From assembly GCA_024663395.1 (NCBI GenBank), contig JANFAH010000007.1:1054001-1118000 (forward strand): 64,000 nt of DNA, given 5' to 3'. The position numbers were made by a program, and so were the translations under genes. Each line of letters begins with the position of its first letter. Positions within the stretch are counted from its first letter, which is position 1. Of the stretch, positions 31,508 to 44,183 are shown in pieces. This DNA comes from Pisolithus tinctorius (lineage: Eukaryota; Basidiomycota; Agaricomycetes; Boletales; Pisolithaceae). The notes beneath the pieces were generated by a model, which saw nothing but the letters and a program-made list of their open reading frames with translations, made no database searches and had not been told where the DNA came from.

Positions 31508-32081
31508 ATGCCCGTGAGTCCCACTCTGTGCTGAATCCTGTTGTGCGTATCCACTGATGGTCGATCTTACAGCGTTCCTCTCGCTCTCGCGCTGCACCTG
31601 CTGCCAAACCAGCACCCGCACCTCAGCAGACTCGCGGCGCACACACCGCCGCGATGCCTGCTTCGGCTGCAAACCACGGCAACCCTGCGCACGCACCCGC
31701 CCCACACGCTACCGCTGCTGCCCCGCAGGCACAGCAACCGGGCCTGTTTTCCCAAATGGCTGCCACAGCCGGTGGTGTAGCTCTTGGCTCTACGATCGGC
31801 CACGGCCTTTCGTCTATGCTCTTCGGCGGCTCTAGCTCACAGGCTGCAGCTGCCCCTGTAGAGCAACCTGCACCAGTTCAGCAACAGACATACAACAGGG
31901 GAGTCTCGTGCGAAGTGCAGGCAAAGGAGTTCACGCAATGTTTGGAGAAGGCAGACCTACAGAGTTGCTCGTGGTATCTCGAGCAGCTCAAAGCTGTGAG
32001 TTGGCTATTGTAGAACTATTGACAGCAGAGTGCTTACCAAGTACGGATGAATAGTGCCAAGCAGCGGCTGCGCCTTACTAG
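31508..32081 (+). CDS. Twin CX9C CHCH-domain protein (MIX17/CHCHD2-CHCHD10 type)
   Basis: Small mitochondrial intermembrane-space protein. The first exon is only MPR-; a GTGAGT intron ending TTACAG joins it to a basic, Ala/Pro-rich region (SSRSRAAPAAKPAPAP). A central Gly-rich hydrophobic helix follows (MAATAGGVALGSTIGHGLSS), then the CHCH domain CEVQAKEFTQC and CSWYLEQLKAC, both CX9C. The last cysteine is coded after a second intron (GTGAGT to AATAG); reading through instead ends in VSWLL. The final residues are CQAAAAPY, stop at 32079. The order and the Gly-rich helix are those of MIX17 and CHCHD2/10, linked to respiratory-chain and cristae maintenance. About 150 residues. Confidence 0.9.
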
Positions 32082-32566
32082 AAGGTGCCACGTAGGTTCG
32101 AGATGCATTCAATTGTAATGGACTCAGATACTCAATAAACATCATCCATCCATCTCCCCTCAGCATTGGATTTCCCTGAGTTCGCCTTTGGTGATAATAT
32201 AAGACGATACCTTCCGAAAACTCGATTGAAGTTACGTGATAGTTCGATTACTGTGTGATGTTCCCTCGACAGTTAACACGAGGGGTAACCAAAGTTTATA
32301 CATAATGCGAAAGAACAAAACGTCCGTTCCCTAAGTTTTTAGATATCGTAGCACAGGCGACAGCAACCGCGAACCAAGCGCGGGCCACAAAGTTGATGTG
32401 AAAGGCGATCACGGATCGCGAGATACACTGGTGACGCTGACGCGTAGATTGAGTTATGTTCGGTTAATACATCTACTTTGCTCCAAGGATTATAGACAGC
32501 ACGTGTTGCACCTCGTGGTGGCACGAGTGTGTGGGGAATTCAGAAGGCTGGCCAAAGCACATGTTA
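32082..32566. other. Convergent intergenic region
   Basis: Lies between the 3' ends of the CHCH and MAP kinase genes. Short open frames occur, but nothing is recognisable. Confidence 0.4.
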
Positions 32567-34032
<1,466 letters not shown>

Positions 34033-34690
34033 GGGTGGCAACTACGCTGGTATCAACGATGATCGGTGAAGAACGAAAAGAAAGCAAGAGACGAGGAAAG
34101 CAAGGAACCCGATTATTATGGATACGCAGCCTTTCGACGTGCGGATGCTCTATTGTTTTGAACAAGGACAACAATTTCCTTACAAGGAAACCTCATCGAT
34201 TGTCTCCGAGTTTCATGGGAAATTCACTCTTGCTGTAAAAACACCATATATGGAAATCTTACACGAAATTTGGGCGAGAATCCCTCAGTCTTCGAGTACT
34301 GATTGGCTTCCGGATGAATGAATTGGCCGACACGTTTCAGATCACCTGTTTTCTACACAACTCTCTGATGGAGAAGTTCAGGTTGGTATTTTGCGACAGC
34401 AATCTACCATCCGACATCAAGTAGGCTTCGCTACATCTGGATCGTTGCAAGACATCCGCAGCATCCCTGCGCTTATGTGATGGCATAAGGGAGCCGGTAA
34501 CTGCCTCTTGCAATATGGCATCATCAAAACACAGTCGCTGAGAGCAGTTTCTTGACGGCAACCGATAGTTATCCCTTCGCCTGGAGATAGTATCCAGGGA
34601 GAACCTTATCTCATCGTCATCACGACGAGATCCTAGAAAATCTTTAGAAATAGAATTATAATAATACACCTGACATGCAGCGCACATAAT
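34033..34690. other. MAP kinase upstream region
   Basis: 658 bp between the MAP kinase start and the RPB11 stop. No conserved coding sequence recognised; presumably 5' regulatory sequence. Confidence 0.4.
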
Positions 34691-35271
34691 CTAGAAATCC
34701 AAGTAGTCCTTGCCCGTTCCCCAAGCCTGACCCGTTCCACCGTATGGGTCCTCGGGAACAGCTCCCTCGGCATCTTTGAATGAGAATTCGCGTTTGAATT
34801 TCGCTTCTAGGGTGGACAGCGTGGCGATGAGTTTCGTGCACGCCTGCTCTAGAACAGCTTGGGGAGTCATAGAACCGTCCGTTTGGATCTTAAGGACAAA
34901 ATAGGGGTGCAGGGGGTGAGGCACCTTGTACCCAGCGAATAAAACTTGTGGCATGGAAAGGACCTGGCTGTTGGGGAAAGATGAGGAAGATGTCAGCCTC
35001 ACAGCTGACGGGATCATCAAGGAACATAGAAAGAAGTGCATCTATCTACGACTCGACACGTACGCCCTAAGCATGTTCGCCAGCGTATGATCTTGCTTGA
35101 CAATCTTAAACGTAGCCGCGTTGGGGATCTTCGTATCTTCGGAGACTTCAACACTGCGGAAATGCCATCACGTCTTTACTCGAGCTCAATAAATTAACGG
35201 CGTGTATTGAACACCCACGGCTTTTCGCCATCATCTAGAACGTATAACTCGAAACGGTTCGGTGCGTTCAT
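34691..35271 (-). CDS. RPB11: RNA polymerase II subunit Rpb11
   Basis: Small core subunit that pairs with Rpb3 (alpha-like heterodimer) in RNA polymerase II. Three exons, about 125 residues: MNAPNRFELYVLDDGEKPWV; VEVSEDTKIPNAATFKIVKQ and DHTLANMLRA; QVLSMPQVLFAGYKVPHPLH, PYFVLKIQTDGSMTPQAVLE and a tail GTGKDYLDF. DHTLxNMLR and FAGYKxPHPL are diagnostic for the Rpb11/Rpc19 dimerisation fold, and the start MNAPxRFELYVLDxGExK is specific to Rpb11. Divergent from the ribosomal protein gene uL15. Confidence 0.93.
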
Positions 35272-35643
35272 CGTGGCAACCTAGCCCCCTCTGCTTCCAG
35301 GCAACGGGGTAGAACTACAACGTTTCGGTCAGCTATTAACCACACCAAGTACGAATAGCTTGCATACCGTACAGTGGTTGGTGTGGCGTGAAGCCGGGAT
35401 TTCAAACTCCGAAAAGGTGCAACACCATCTCCTGCAGAGGTTAACGGCAAGATCCCCCGACTCATCGACACCTCCTCAAGGTCAGTTCATGCCCGATTTC
35501 TGTGTCCCTGCCATCCAAGTACGCGGAGAATGCGTTCGAGAGTGACTAGGATCCGATTTGAGACGGTGGTCTGAGTGGACGAGGGCGGATGGCTGGGACA
35601 CGAAGCGGATTACACGGTGGTATACTGATTGACTTTACAGAAA
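35272..35643. promoter_or_regulatory. Promoter region between RPB11 and uL15
   Basis: 372 bp between divergent starts. The uL15 ATG follows TTTACAGAAA; with a pyrimidine-rich run and GACTTTACAG directly before it, a 5' UTR intron is likely. Confidence 0.45.
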
Positions 35644-36253
35644 ATGCCGACTCGTTTCTCGAAGACTCGTAAACACCGTGGCCACGTCTCTGCAGGCCAC
35701 GGACGCGTTGGCAAGCACCGCAAACACCCCGGTGGTCGTGGTCTCGCTGGTGGTTTCCACCACCACCGGTATGTACGGCACACTAATTGTATTATGGTTC
35801 TAATTGGCATGAGCCTCGACCTCTCTAGGACTAACTTCGATAAGTACCACCCTGGTTACTTTGGTAAAGTCGGTATGCGCCACTACCATTTGACACGCAA
35901 TGCAACCTGGCGACCCATCATCAACGTTGACAAACTCTGGACACTTGTATCCGAGGAGGAAAAGAAGGATTTGACGGAGGACTCAGAGATTGTACCGGTG
36001 ATTGACACTCTCCGGCATGGATACGGAAAGGTGTTGGGTAATGGACAGTGAGTTGTGTTCTTTGGTGTGCAGCTCGAGTCGTTACCTTTGTTTTTTCCTC
36101 CAGACTACCAAAGTTGCCTTTCATTGTCAAGGCACGGTGTGTTTCAAAAAGGGCCGAGTAGGTGTTCTCGTACTAACCCGAATGGCATGCTCATGGGAAT
36201 GCACCAGGGACAAAATCAAGGAAGCTGGTGGGGTCGTAAAGCTGATTGCATAG
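35644..36253 (+). CDS. RPL28: Cytosolic large-subunit ribosomal protein uL15 (L28/L27a)
   Basis: Four exons, about 148 residues: [37 protein letters not shown] and [24 protein letters not shown] and [46 protein letters not shown]. The final exon is easy to miss: the third exon runs in frame to a TAG at 36159, but a GTAGGT...CACCAG intron with the branch site TACTAAC adds the conserved KIKEAGGVV tail, stop at 36251. Basic N-terminus and GRGxAGGxHHHR are classic for this protein. Confidence 0.94.
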
Positions 36254-36607
36254 GCACATGCTGCTCGTTACTTGTTTCTTCTTTCCTCCCTGTATACGCC
36301 ACGCACCCATGCAATGCACATATGATAGCACCCATGCTCCTGCTATGAATTCATACCTGTGGTGCTGATTACATGATCTGATGACGTAATACATAGTATG
36401 AGTCCTGTCACTACTACCAGCTGGGAGGAATTCGAATGTCCTCCCTGTCAGCTTGGTGCACGTATTCTCTCTCCTCCTTTCTCCTGCAGCTGACCCACGG
36501 GTCTCACAGACAACAACCAGTATTCGACGTGGAATCGCACACGTCGACTACAAGCACCTCAGTTTCTCGCACGCACGGATACCCGCACCTCCCGAACAGC
36601 TACTGCA
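36254..36607. other. Intergenic, promoter of the RING ligase gene
   Basis: No independent gene. The last 170 bp are open in two frames and could code for an additional N-terminal exon of the RING protein, since the RING family normally has a longer N-terminus. Confidence 0.35.
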
Positions 36608-38499
36608 ATGGCCCGGACGGGGACTAGAGATGCTGTCGTCATCAACATGGGCGCTTCTGACAGGGAATCGAAACAAGACACCCTCTTCGGGCCTAACATC
36701 GGCGTCGTTAACACCACCATCCCTTGGGCACAATCTGTCACAAAGCGGACCTCCGAGGATAGCTTATCTCCTGAGGTCATCAAATCATGGATTGCCAAGA
36801 GCAAACAGGTAGGCAAAAATCGATCCACTTGGCCACCGGAGTTTGAGTCTCACTCCACAACCAGCCTTCGCAACCTACCACTACACTACAGGCGCTCGTC
36901 AACTTGAAGCGGCCTACCCTTCGTCTAGTTCCCCTGGCAATCTCCCCGGATGACGACGATTTAGGACATGCTGATTCTCGTCATCATCACGGCCTCGAGT
37001 TTGAATATGACTGCGATGCACCAAAGTGCCGAATTAAAGTCAACGTAATTCTCCCCGCCGATCACCCACTTTCCGAAAACGTCGATACTCGGGGCTTTTC
37101 CTCAATCCCTGTGTATGAAAGTGTCGTTGACGGCGGCTTTGGGAACATTTTGAAACTGAACGAGGGTGCTACTCTTGAGCTGGGTCGTTTCGAGCAGACC
37201 TCTCGAAACAATCGGCCTTCGACCTCCGCCCAACCTGCGGCATCAGATAGTCATCGTCCAGCTGAAACGACGGAATCAAGTTCCAGCGACAGTGATCGTG
37301 CCGATAGGCCCAAGAAACGCTTTTCGGCTTTCCAATTCCATAAGCGTGCTATGAACAGGCGAGCTTCGGGTCCCGCACTAGCAGTCGTAGACGCCGATCA
37401 CACACAAACCTCCGAGAACGAGAACGGGAGAGGAAGGCACGCAAATGAGGACATGAAGGATGGAGTGCGAGTCACAATCCGACTCTCCGCTTTGGATGCG
37501 GACGGGATCGATACTGCTGTCGCCAACGAGCAGGTGACCTATCTTCATGTCGTTCGTCTGGGTGCTCCGCCGCCAGATGGAGAAGACGACACTCGCCCGT
37601 GGGTTGTGAGAGTGGTCAAGCGGGAAGCCATCGTTAGTTTATATGTCTCGTTACTGACCATGACACTGACATCGTGGAAACACAGATCGCCCACTATGTT
37701 TTCCAGCTTCACGAGATCTATGGATTATCATCTAGGTCCACAGTGTCCCATGCGCGAGCTTCCTCGCCGACCTCGGGTGCTCATACTTACCCTCCCACTT
37801 CAGCCACCACAGCCAGCGCTCACGAAGAGCTCTCATCCGAATGTCTTCTCTGTCTCTCAGCAGCGCGTGAGGTCGTCCTCCTTCCATGCCGCCACCTTGT
37901 TGCGTGCAAGGAATGTGCCATCAACATGGTCGAGTTCGGTGCGGGCGGGACCATCGTGCACAACGACGACGCTACCAACAACAACAGCCCGACCACTAAT
38001 AACTCGGACGGTGGGGGGTCTCCTGCCACCTCGGCTGTGGCGACGAACTCTGTTCCTGCTAGCGCTCCGAGCGCAGTCCCCCAAAATCCGCGTCGAAAGC
38101 GTAAAGCGAAAGGATGGTTCTGTCCCGTCTGTCGTCAGCGTTAGTACAGAGTACTGCCTCTTTAATGGGATCGTGGGTTGCTAACGTTTAGACATTTTCT
38201 GTTCTACAGCATATACGTCCCTTCTCCGCATATCTACAATCCCGCCTACCAAGGATATTTCCGATGACGACAATCACACAATGGATCATGACGACGGCGA
38301 CGGCAGCGATCTCGAACCCGAAGGTGAACACGGACGCGCTCCTACTAATAGCAACCCACTTTCTTCTTCTGAGAACGCAGCACCTCTTTCTACAGGAGGC
38401 AGTGGGGTATTGAACACCCTGCGTTCTAATTTGCGTAGGAACGTGTGTAATGACGAGACTCTTCCGCCTGACGTCGAGCGCGGTGTTGTGGCAGCGTAA
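36608..38499 (+). CDS. RING-type E3 ubiquitin ligase, Mahogunin (MGRN1/RNF157)-like
   Basis: About 520 residues from the ATG at 36608, in four or more exons. An N-terminal region (WAQSVTKRTSEDSLSPEVIK) leads to ALVNLKRPTLRLVPLAISPD and the MGRN1-type substrate-binding fold (LEFEYDCDAPKCRIKVNVIL). A Ser-rich acidic insert (TTESSSSDSDRADRPKK), VTYLHVVRLGAPP, and AHYVFQLHEIYGLSS follow. The C3HC4 RING reads CLLCLSAAREVVLLPCRHLV and CKECAINM, then, after an unusually long Asn/Ser/Ala-rich insert of about 55 residues, WFCPVCRQ. The tail is Asp/Glu-rich. The split RING, with the last CPxC pair far away, is the oddity here. The start may lie upstream. Confidence 0.85.
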
Positions 38500-38928
38500 C
38501 TCGTAAGTCCCTGATGTTGACATTACACGCCTGTGCGGGACGATATGTACGTGTGTTCGTGTGCTGTAACTGTGGATTAACTTGTATGCTCCATTACCTT
38601 TTCCCTATCCTCCTGTATGCCCTGTTATCTGCGCCAGTCTTACTCGGTACTACCCCTCCTTCCTGTAGGTAATCACGACTTTTTATTCCAGTTTCTTTGT
38701 ATTGGCCTATGTAATTGCAAAAAGCTTCGAGTACCCTTGGTACTAATACTGTTGAGAAGTTTGTCCTTCCGACTCGAGCGCGTGCATCGATATCGTGAGT
38801 TTCGGCGAGTTCAACCGTCCATGTTGGCAGGGCTACAAATAATACATACATAAATGATGGTGGTAATAGTACAGTGGCATCCACAAGGAAAGTCCGCGTC
38901 CGCGTTGAAAAACGAAAATTCTATCCGT
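38500..38928. other. Convergent intergenic region
   Basis: Between the 3' ends of the RING ligase and the Gin4-like kinase. No gene seen. Confidence 0.4.
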
Positions 38929-41863
38929 CTAGGCCCTTGAAGGACTAGACTGCAGCGACGTCCCCAAAGTGTCCAAAGTCCACAGCTCGCGTAGTCGTCG
39001 GCAGAAAATCTTGAACGCCGATACCGAACCCTTTTCTTGCACCAATATCACCGCACAAGGAAAGTCACATGCACCAGCAATACTGGTGGTAGCTAGTGAC
39101 CTTGGTTGCGGAGGTGTGGAAGACGTTAACGCTGGCCATTCGGCGGGCCATACACCATTGCTGATATGACCCCCAACTTCGGGATCAACATCATGTACGG
39201 GGTAATGAGGGTATGATGATGGCGAAAACTCGTCCGTCATCTGCGGTGTGTTCGGCGAAAACGAAAGCTCGACCCTGAACCGGATTTGCTTTTGTACGAC
39301 CGCGCCGTCCGAGCATTTCACGCCATCGTTCATCTGGCACCACATGACGTTAGTTGTGTTGTAGGTCTGGCACCGTGACGGTGATTCCTGGATGCCCACA
39401 GTGACGCCAAGTCGCTCCAAGGTCCGGATCGTCGCGATGCGTGTCGCACGGAGCGACGCAGTCGAATAGAGCACATACGTCTGTGATTTCCGGTTAAAAA
39501 AATTGGAAAGCCAACTCTTAACCTCGCCAGCCGGCGACGAGAGAATGCTCGGGGTCCCAGGCGAGCCGGTATGAGGGCCGAACACTGCCTTCGCTGTCTT
39601 CGCTGGTTTGAAAGTAATTGGACTTGAGCCTGTGACGGGGTCTGGTGGTGACAGGTAAAATAGGAAGTCCAACTTTGGCGCAGGCCCGTTAGACTTACTT
39701 TTTACCTCCTTCGCCCCGTACTTGCTATCTTGATCGTGTGTATGGAACACCGTCCCGCCCATCGATTGCGCGAAAAGCCGTCTCCGATCAGTGTCGCCAT
39801 CGGGCGCAATATTCTCCTTATCCTCCACGGCCCACCGGTCATTTCCTGTCCGAACATATCTATGACGAGTGTGCGTCTGAAGCTGTAAAGGTAAATTAAT
39901 CGAGACATGAGTATCCGCCTTGGGGCAGCTTGCGCATTGCAATTCGTGGCCTTGTGTGGTAAAAGGGTCATCAAAATATGCAGGTGATGGGCAGTTGTGG
40001 TGCGCGTCCAAAGGTGTCGAGGGTACAAGAGCCTTGTCATGCACTTCAACGCTAGTCGTGATTGCGGCATGTGCGTAAGCAACGGTTGAGCTTGAGACTG
40101 GTTGTAATCGTGATAAAGGGAGTCGTGCGTTTGACGATGGAGAAGATACTTCAAGGCCACACATAGTTCGGGACATTTGCTGGTTATGATTACCACAATC
40201 CCGCTCGATATGGTTGGAGTGCAAGGACATTGAGCACTCTCGATGGGGAACTCTTGCAAGCGCATCCAAAGGGTCGTGGGGGGCACGCCCGACTCGTAGG
40301 CTTTTGCGACGGGTCGGCTGCAGGGCTAACGTCGAGGACGAAAAATGGCAGCTCCTATGTAATTGCACTGGAGAGGGAGATCGGCAACGTGAAAGCGAGT
40401 CAAGTACGGAGGGTGCCTCGGAAGATGGACTGGGTAACGGTGCCTGCGAATGCGACGAGTGGGTACCACAGCTGGTCGGCAGAGGCGATTGGGCTTGAGT
40501 GTTGACTCGGCTCCGTTTAGTAAGGGAGGGTGACCAATAATGCTGCGTAATAACTTTTCCCTGCAATCGTGGCCTCGAACCTTCTACTGAAAGCCCATGA
40601 TCCCGGACCATTTGTTCGTGGCGTTTCCGTAAGAGGACGTAAATTGCTTTGGCTACGGTACCTTGGCCGCGTGGACGTCGGAGCTCTGCCTTGACAATCT
40701 GGTCGTTTCCATATCTCCCCAACAAAGTGCGTAGAGATTCCAGGAGATCTTCATCTATTTGCGCCTCGGAAGCAAGCAGCTGTGCCAAATTGTGAACCGA
40801 CGGTGCGGGTACATAGAGTATGCCGGGGGTCAACTGGTTGAACCAAGGATGAGCCATGATTTGAGGGACCTGGGATATTGATCAGCATGGGGAAGGTGAT
40901 TCAAGCAAAACTGACGGTTATCCTCCTTCGAACGTCGACTACAAGCATCCGGGTCAACAGATCTTTCGCCAGAGGGTCTACGTATTCTGGTACTTCGTAC
41001 TTGCCTCTCCTAACCTTGGCGAGCAACGTTTGCACGTCTTTGTCGTCGAAAGGGAGTCGTCCTGTGAGGAGAGCAAAGAGGATGACGCCACAACTCCAAA
41101 TATCTGCGGGCCCGCCTGCGTACTTGATTCCGCTGATGATTTCTGGGCTGGCATAGTGAGGGCTTCCGCAGCTTGTTTCTAGACGTAACGGTGGTGGGGC
41201 AAATGCGGCCATGCCCCAGTCGGCGATCTTGATGAGAGGAGGGTTCAGAGAGTGCATCAGGATATTTTCTGGTTTGAGGTCGCGATGGACGATAGAGAGA
41301 GCGTGCGCGTAGTTGAGACCGTATACGATCTGTTTGAAGATTGCCAAAGCCTCGAGAGGGAGGAGTCTGCCGCGGTTGACCAGGAAGTCGAACAGTTCAC
41401 CGCCCTGCACGTATTCGAGTACGAGATAGAGTTCGCGTTCGCCCTGGAACACGTCGTAGATACGGAGGATGTTTGGATGGTCCATGAGCTTCATGATGAC
41501 GATTTCTCTGTCGATGTTGAGACGCTGTTTCTCTGACTTTAGTCTGGGATGGGTGTCGGCGGGGGGAACGGGGAGGATCTTGACAGCAGCGAGCTGGCCG
41601 GTCTGACGGTGTTTTGCGATGCGCACACGGCCGCTGGCCCCCCTGCCGACGCACTCGCCGATGATCCACTGACCGACGTAGACTGGGTCCTCTGGGAAGT
41701 CGAATGCGCCGAGACCAGCGGCGGCCTTCTCCTTCTGCCAGCGGGTGCCCAGGTGGGCTGTATACGAGATGGGGGGTACCTCGGGTGGTGTGTCGACGGT
41801 GGTGGTGGTGGTGGTTGTCATATAGAGTGTCGGGTGGATGACAGTGTTAATATCGACTGCCAT
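38929..41863 (-). CDS. Gin4/Hsl1/Nim1-type morphogenesis checkpoint kinase
   Basis: CAMK-group kinase that in fungi links septins/bud neck to Swe1/Wee1 control. Two long exons joined near 40850-40910; about 960 residues. The kinase domain (about residues 75-330) has VGQWIIGECVGRGASGRVRI, AAVKILPVPP, an active-site loop SIVHRDLKPENILM, SPHYASPEIISG, IWSCGVILFALLTGRLPFDD and YVDPLAKDLLTRMLVVDVRR. The DFG motif is DWG (KIADWGMAAFAPP). Next comes an autoregulatory helix (DEDLLESLRTLLGRYGND), a long disordered Ser/Pro-rich middle, and a C-terminal KA1-like fold ending VILVQEKGSVSAFKIFCRRL. The annotated start is ATG 41863; ATG 41821 (MTTTTTTTVDTPP) is an alternative, and the longer frame to 41899 begins with GTG. 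Confidence 0.88.
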
Positions 41864-42017
41864 GACTACCACAGCCGCAGGACCCGGTCTCGGTCCCACT
41901 AGTCATATATTGTAGACCACTCCGCAGCGCTTTTATTATCAGTCCTCAGTCAGTCCTCAGTCAGTCCCCAGTCCTCTCCTCCAACCGAGACGGTGCTCGT
42001 CAGACAGAGACGCCGCC
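41864..42017. promoter_or_regulatory. Bidirectional promoter with AGTCCTCAGTC tandem repeats
   Basis: 154 bp between divergent starts. At about 41940-41975 the unit AGTCCTCAGTC recurs three to four times. TATATTGTA near 41905 may be a core element. Confidence 0.5.
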
Positions 42018-43614
42018 ATGCTGGCAACGACGACGTCTGCCCTGGCATTCAGCGTGTGTCTCGCCGCCGTCGTCTCTGGCTTTTCTTTCACCTTCACCAG
42101 CGAACCACAACAATGTGCGAACCTCTCCCTCAGCATCTCCGGCGCTGGCACTCCTCCCTACAGCGTCCTCATCATCCCCTATGGCCCGTCGCCCCTCCCA
42201 AACAACGTAGAAGCACGGACAATCGTGTACGAACAGTTCCCTGGAAACTCATCCAGCGTTAGCTTTCAGCTCAGGTATCCTTCGACCTCCCAGTTCGTTA
42301 CTGTGGTAAGCGTCTATATACCAGTGGCGTCTCCTAGCAATCCTCACTCAACCTTCCGCTCGTCCTAGGTCAGCGACAGCTCGGGCTTCGGCACAGGCGG
42401 CACGAGCGTCGCCGCAACCGTCATGAGCAGCAGCGACAGCAGCTGCTACAATGCTACCGAAAACGTATCTCCCGACTTCCCTTTCAACATCGTTCCCTCA
42501 AATCAGGTCGTCCAGTGCTCACCTAGTAGACTATGGTGGGACCCAAGCCAAGTACAAGGGTAAAGCCGTGCTACCTAGAACTCATCCCCTCCCACTCACA
42601 CAGCCTTTATCAAGGACCGTCAGCTTCCAAGGCGTCATTCCAGGCGGGCAATCCTTTGCCATACCCGCAGGCACGCTATCTCAAGTCGCAGACGAAGGAA
42701 CTGGGTTCAACTGGACGGCTTCCGTGCGTGCCGGTACTACCCTCATTCTAGTCGCCGGGGACGGTCGGGGACTTGGATCGGGAGGAAGTGGTTTATACAA
42801 CGTGGCTGCCGGTCTTTATCCAGACAGCTCTTGTCTCAGCAACAGCTCTCCATCTTCAACAGCGGGCCCCCCTGCAGGTGGTAGCTATCCTACCGATGTC
42901 AGCGGTGATCAGACTCCAGGAAATAGTAGCCATAGGTTCGTACTCGCTTTAATCTCACTCGTGTAACGTCGCCTAAATGCTCTCTCTTTCTAGCACTAAC
43001 GTTGGTGCTATAGTCGGTACGTTTGACAAATTCATAGTGACTCGCTTGTCGCGTCTCATTTCATTCATTCGGCAGGCGGAGTTGTCGGCGGTTTAGTTTT
43101 CGCCGCCATCCTCGTTTTGGCTGGACTGTACATCATAAGACGGAAGACATCCTCATCAAACAAGGAACAACCTGTTGATCTCCTTCACGGCGATCCAGAT
43201 GATAGTGACCAGGCTCCACCACCGGACCTTCCCGAATATCGTCCCGAGCCTTTCCTTGCAACAGAACCCACAGAGGCGTCATCCTCCTACCAACCAGACG
43301 ACACCGGACGTCTCTCAGTAGCGGGATCCCGCTACGGCGCGCTATCAGATCGTCCCTTATCCACCATGAGCCTCAGCGAAATGCAATCTGCTCGCTCTGG
43401 CACCCCAGATAGGGACATGCGTCACGTTTCTGGACCATCAGCGTCCATGGTCACTAGCTCGCGCAAGTCACCGCAACCAAGACAGCTAAGGCCCGTGAAC
43501 ATCATCCAGCATGAAGATGCTGGACCCTCGGAAGTAGATTCCGAAACCATCGAACTCCCCCCTGCCTACACCAACATTAATCGCAAAACGGCTCGGGCTG
43601 AACCGGAGTTGTAG
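42018..43614 (+). CDS. Single-pass cell-surface protein with Ser/Thr-rich ectodomain
   Basis: Type I membrane protein. Signal peptide MLATTTSALAFSVCLAAVVS; ectodomain FSFTFTSEPQQCANLSLSIS, GTPPYSVLIIPYGPSPLP, SDSSCYNATENVSP, SFQGVIPGGQSFAIPAGTLS, GRGLGSGGSGLYNVAAGLYP. Then a Ser/Pro-rich stalk, a transmembrane segment (AIVGGVVGGLVFAAILVLAG) after a GTACGT intron, and a basic, Ser/Pro-rich cytoplasmic tail (LYIIRRKTSSSNKEQPV to TARAEPEL). About five exons. The layout (signal, glycosylatable stalk, one helix, RRK stop-transfer, long tail) is that of fungal wall-stress-sensor-like or SKG6-like proteins. I recognise the type, not a named gene. Confidence 0.82.
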
Positions 43615-44183
43615 TACCCACTTTTCTGCCTATTTCGTCTTCGACGCTTTGGTTATCTGCTTATCGTATTCATTATTCCGTTTACTGACTTGCCCTTCCC
43701 CGAGAGGCAAATGCTTATCACCGGACTCCACCTTCCCCCTTTCAGACAGATCGCTTTCTTACCCTTCCCATGCAAATGTACGATTCCTTTTCCGTAATCG
43801 TATACCGCAGTCTTTTTTTTTCTTACAAAAACAGGACAGAATTCCCAGCCTACTTTTGCATCTCGCCGCATCACCGTACTACTCCACAGCCTTCTCACGT
43901 ACATTGGTATTCACTGTATACATATGTATCTAGTGCGCATCGGGATATGCACGCATCACCTATGATGTCAAAGCGGATCCTGATCGCCAGAGTCCCGGAC
44001 GAAAGTGGAAGATATTAAAAGCTTTCATGTATGTACATAGATCCCACTAATGAGTGCTGTGAGCTTGGATACAAGGTTCAGACAGGGCGCAGCACCGATG
44101 CAAAAGGTAACAAGGGTCGTAAATACACCAAGATCACCAGTATGCGCCACGCAACAAACCTTGTATGTGTATATACCAGGAGT
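43615..44183. other. Convergent intergenic region
   Basis: 569 bp between the 3' ends of the membrane-protein and PPR genes. Pyrimidine-rich 3' UTR-like sequence; no gene seen. Confidence 0.4.

Noticed and set aside
36159..36161. TAG as the uL15 stop codon.
   Set aside because: A downstream exon gives the conserved KIKEAGGVV tail and the intron has a good branch site, so the real stop is at 36251.
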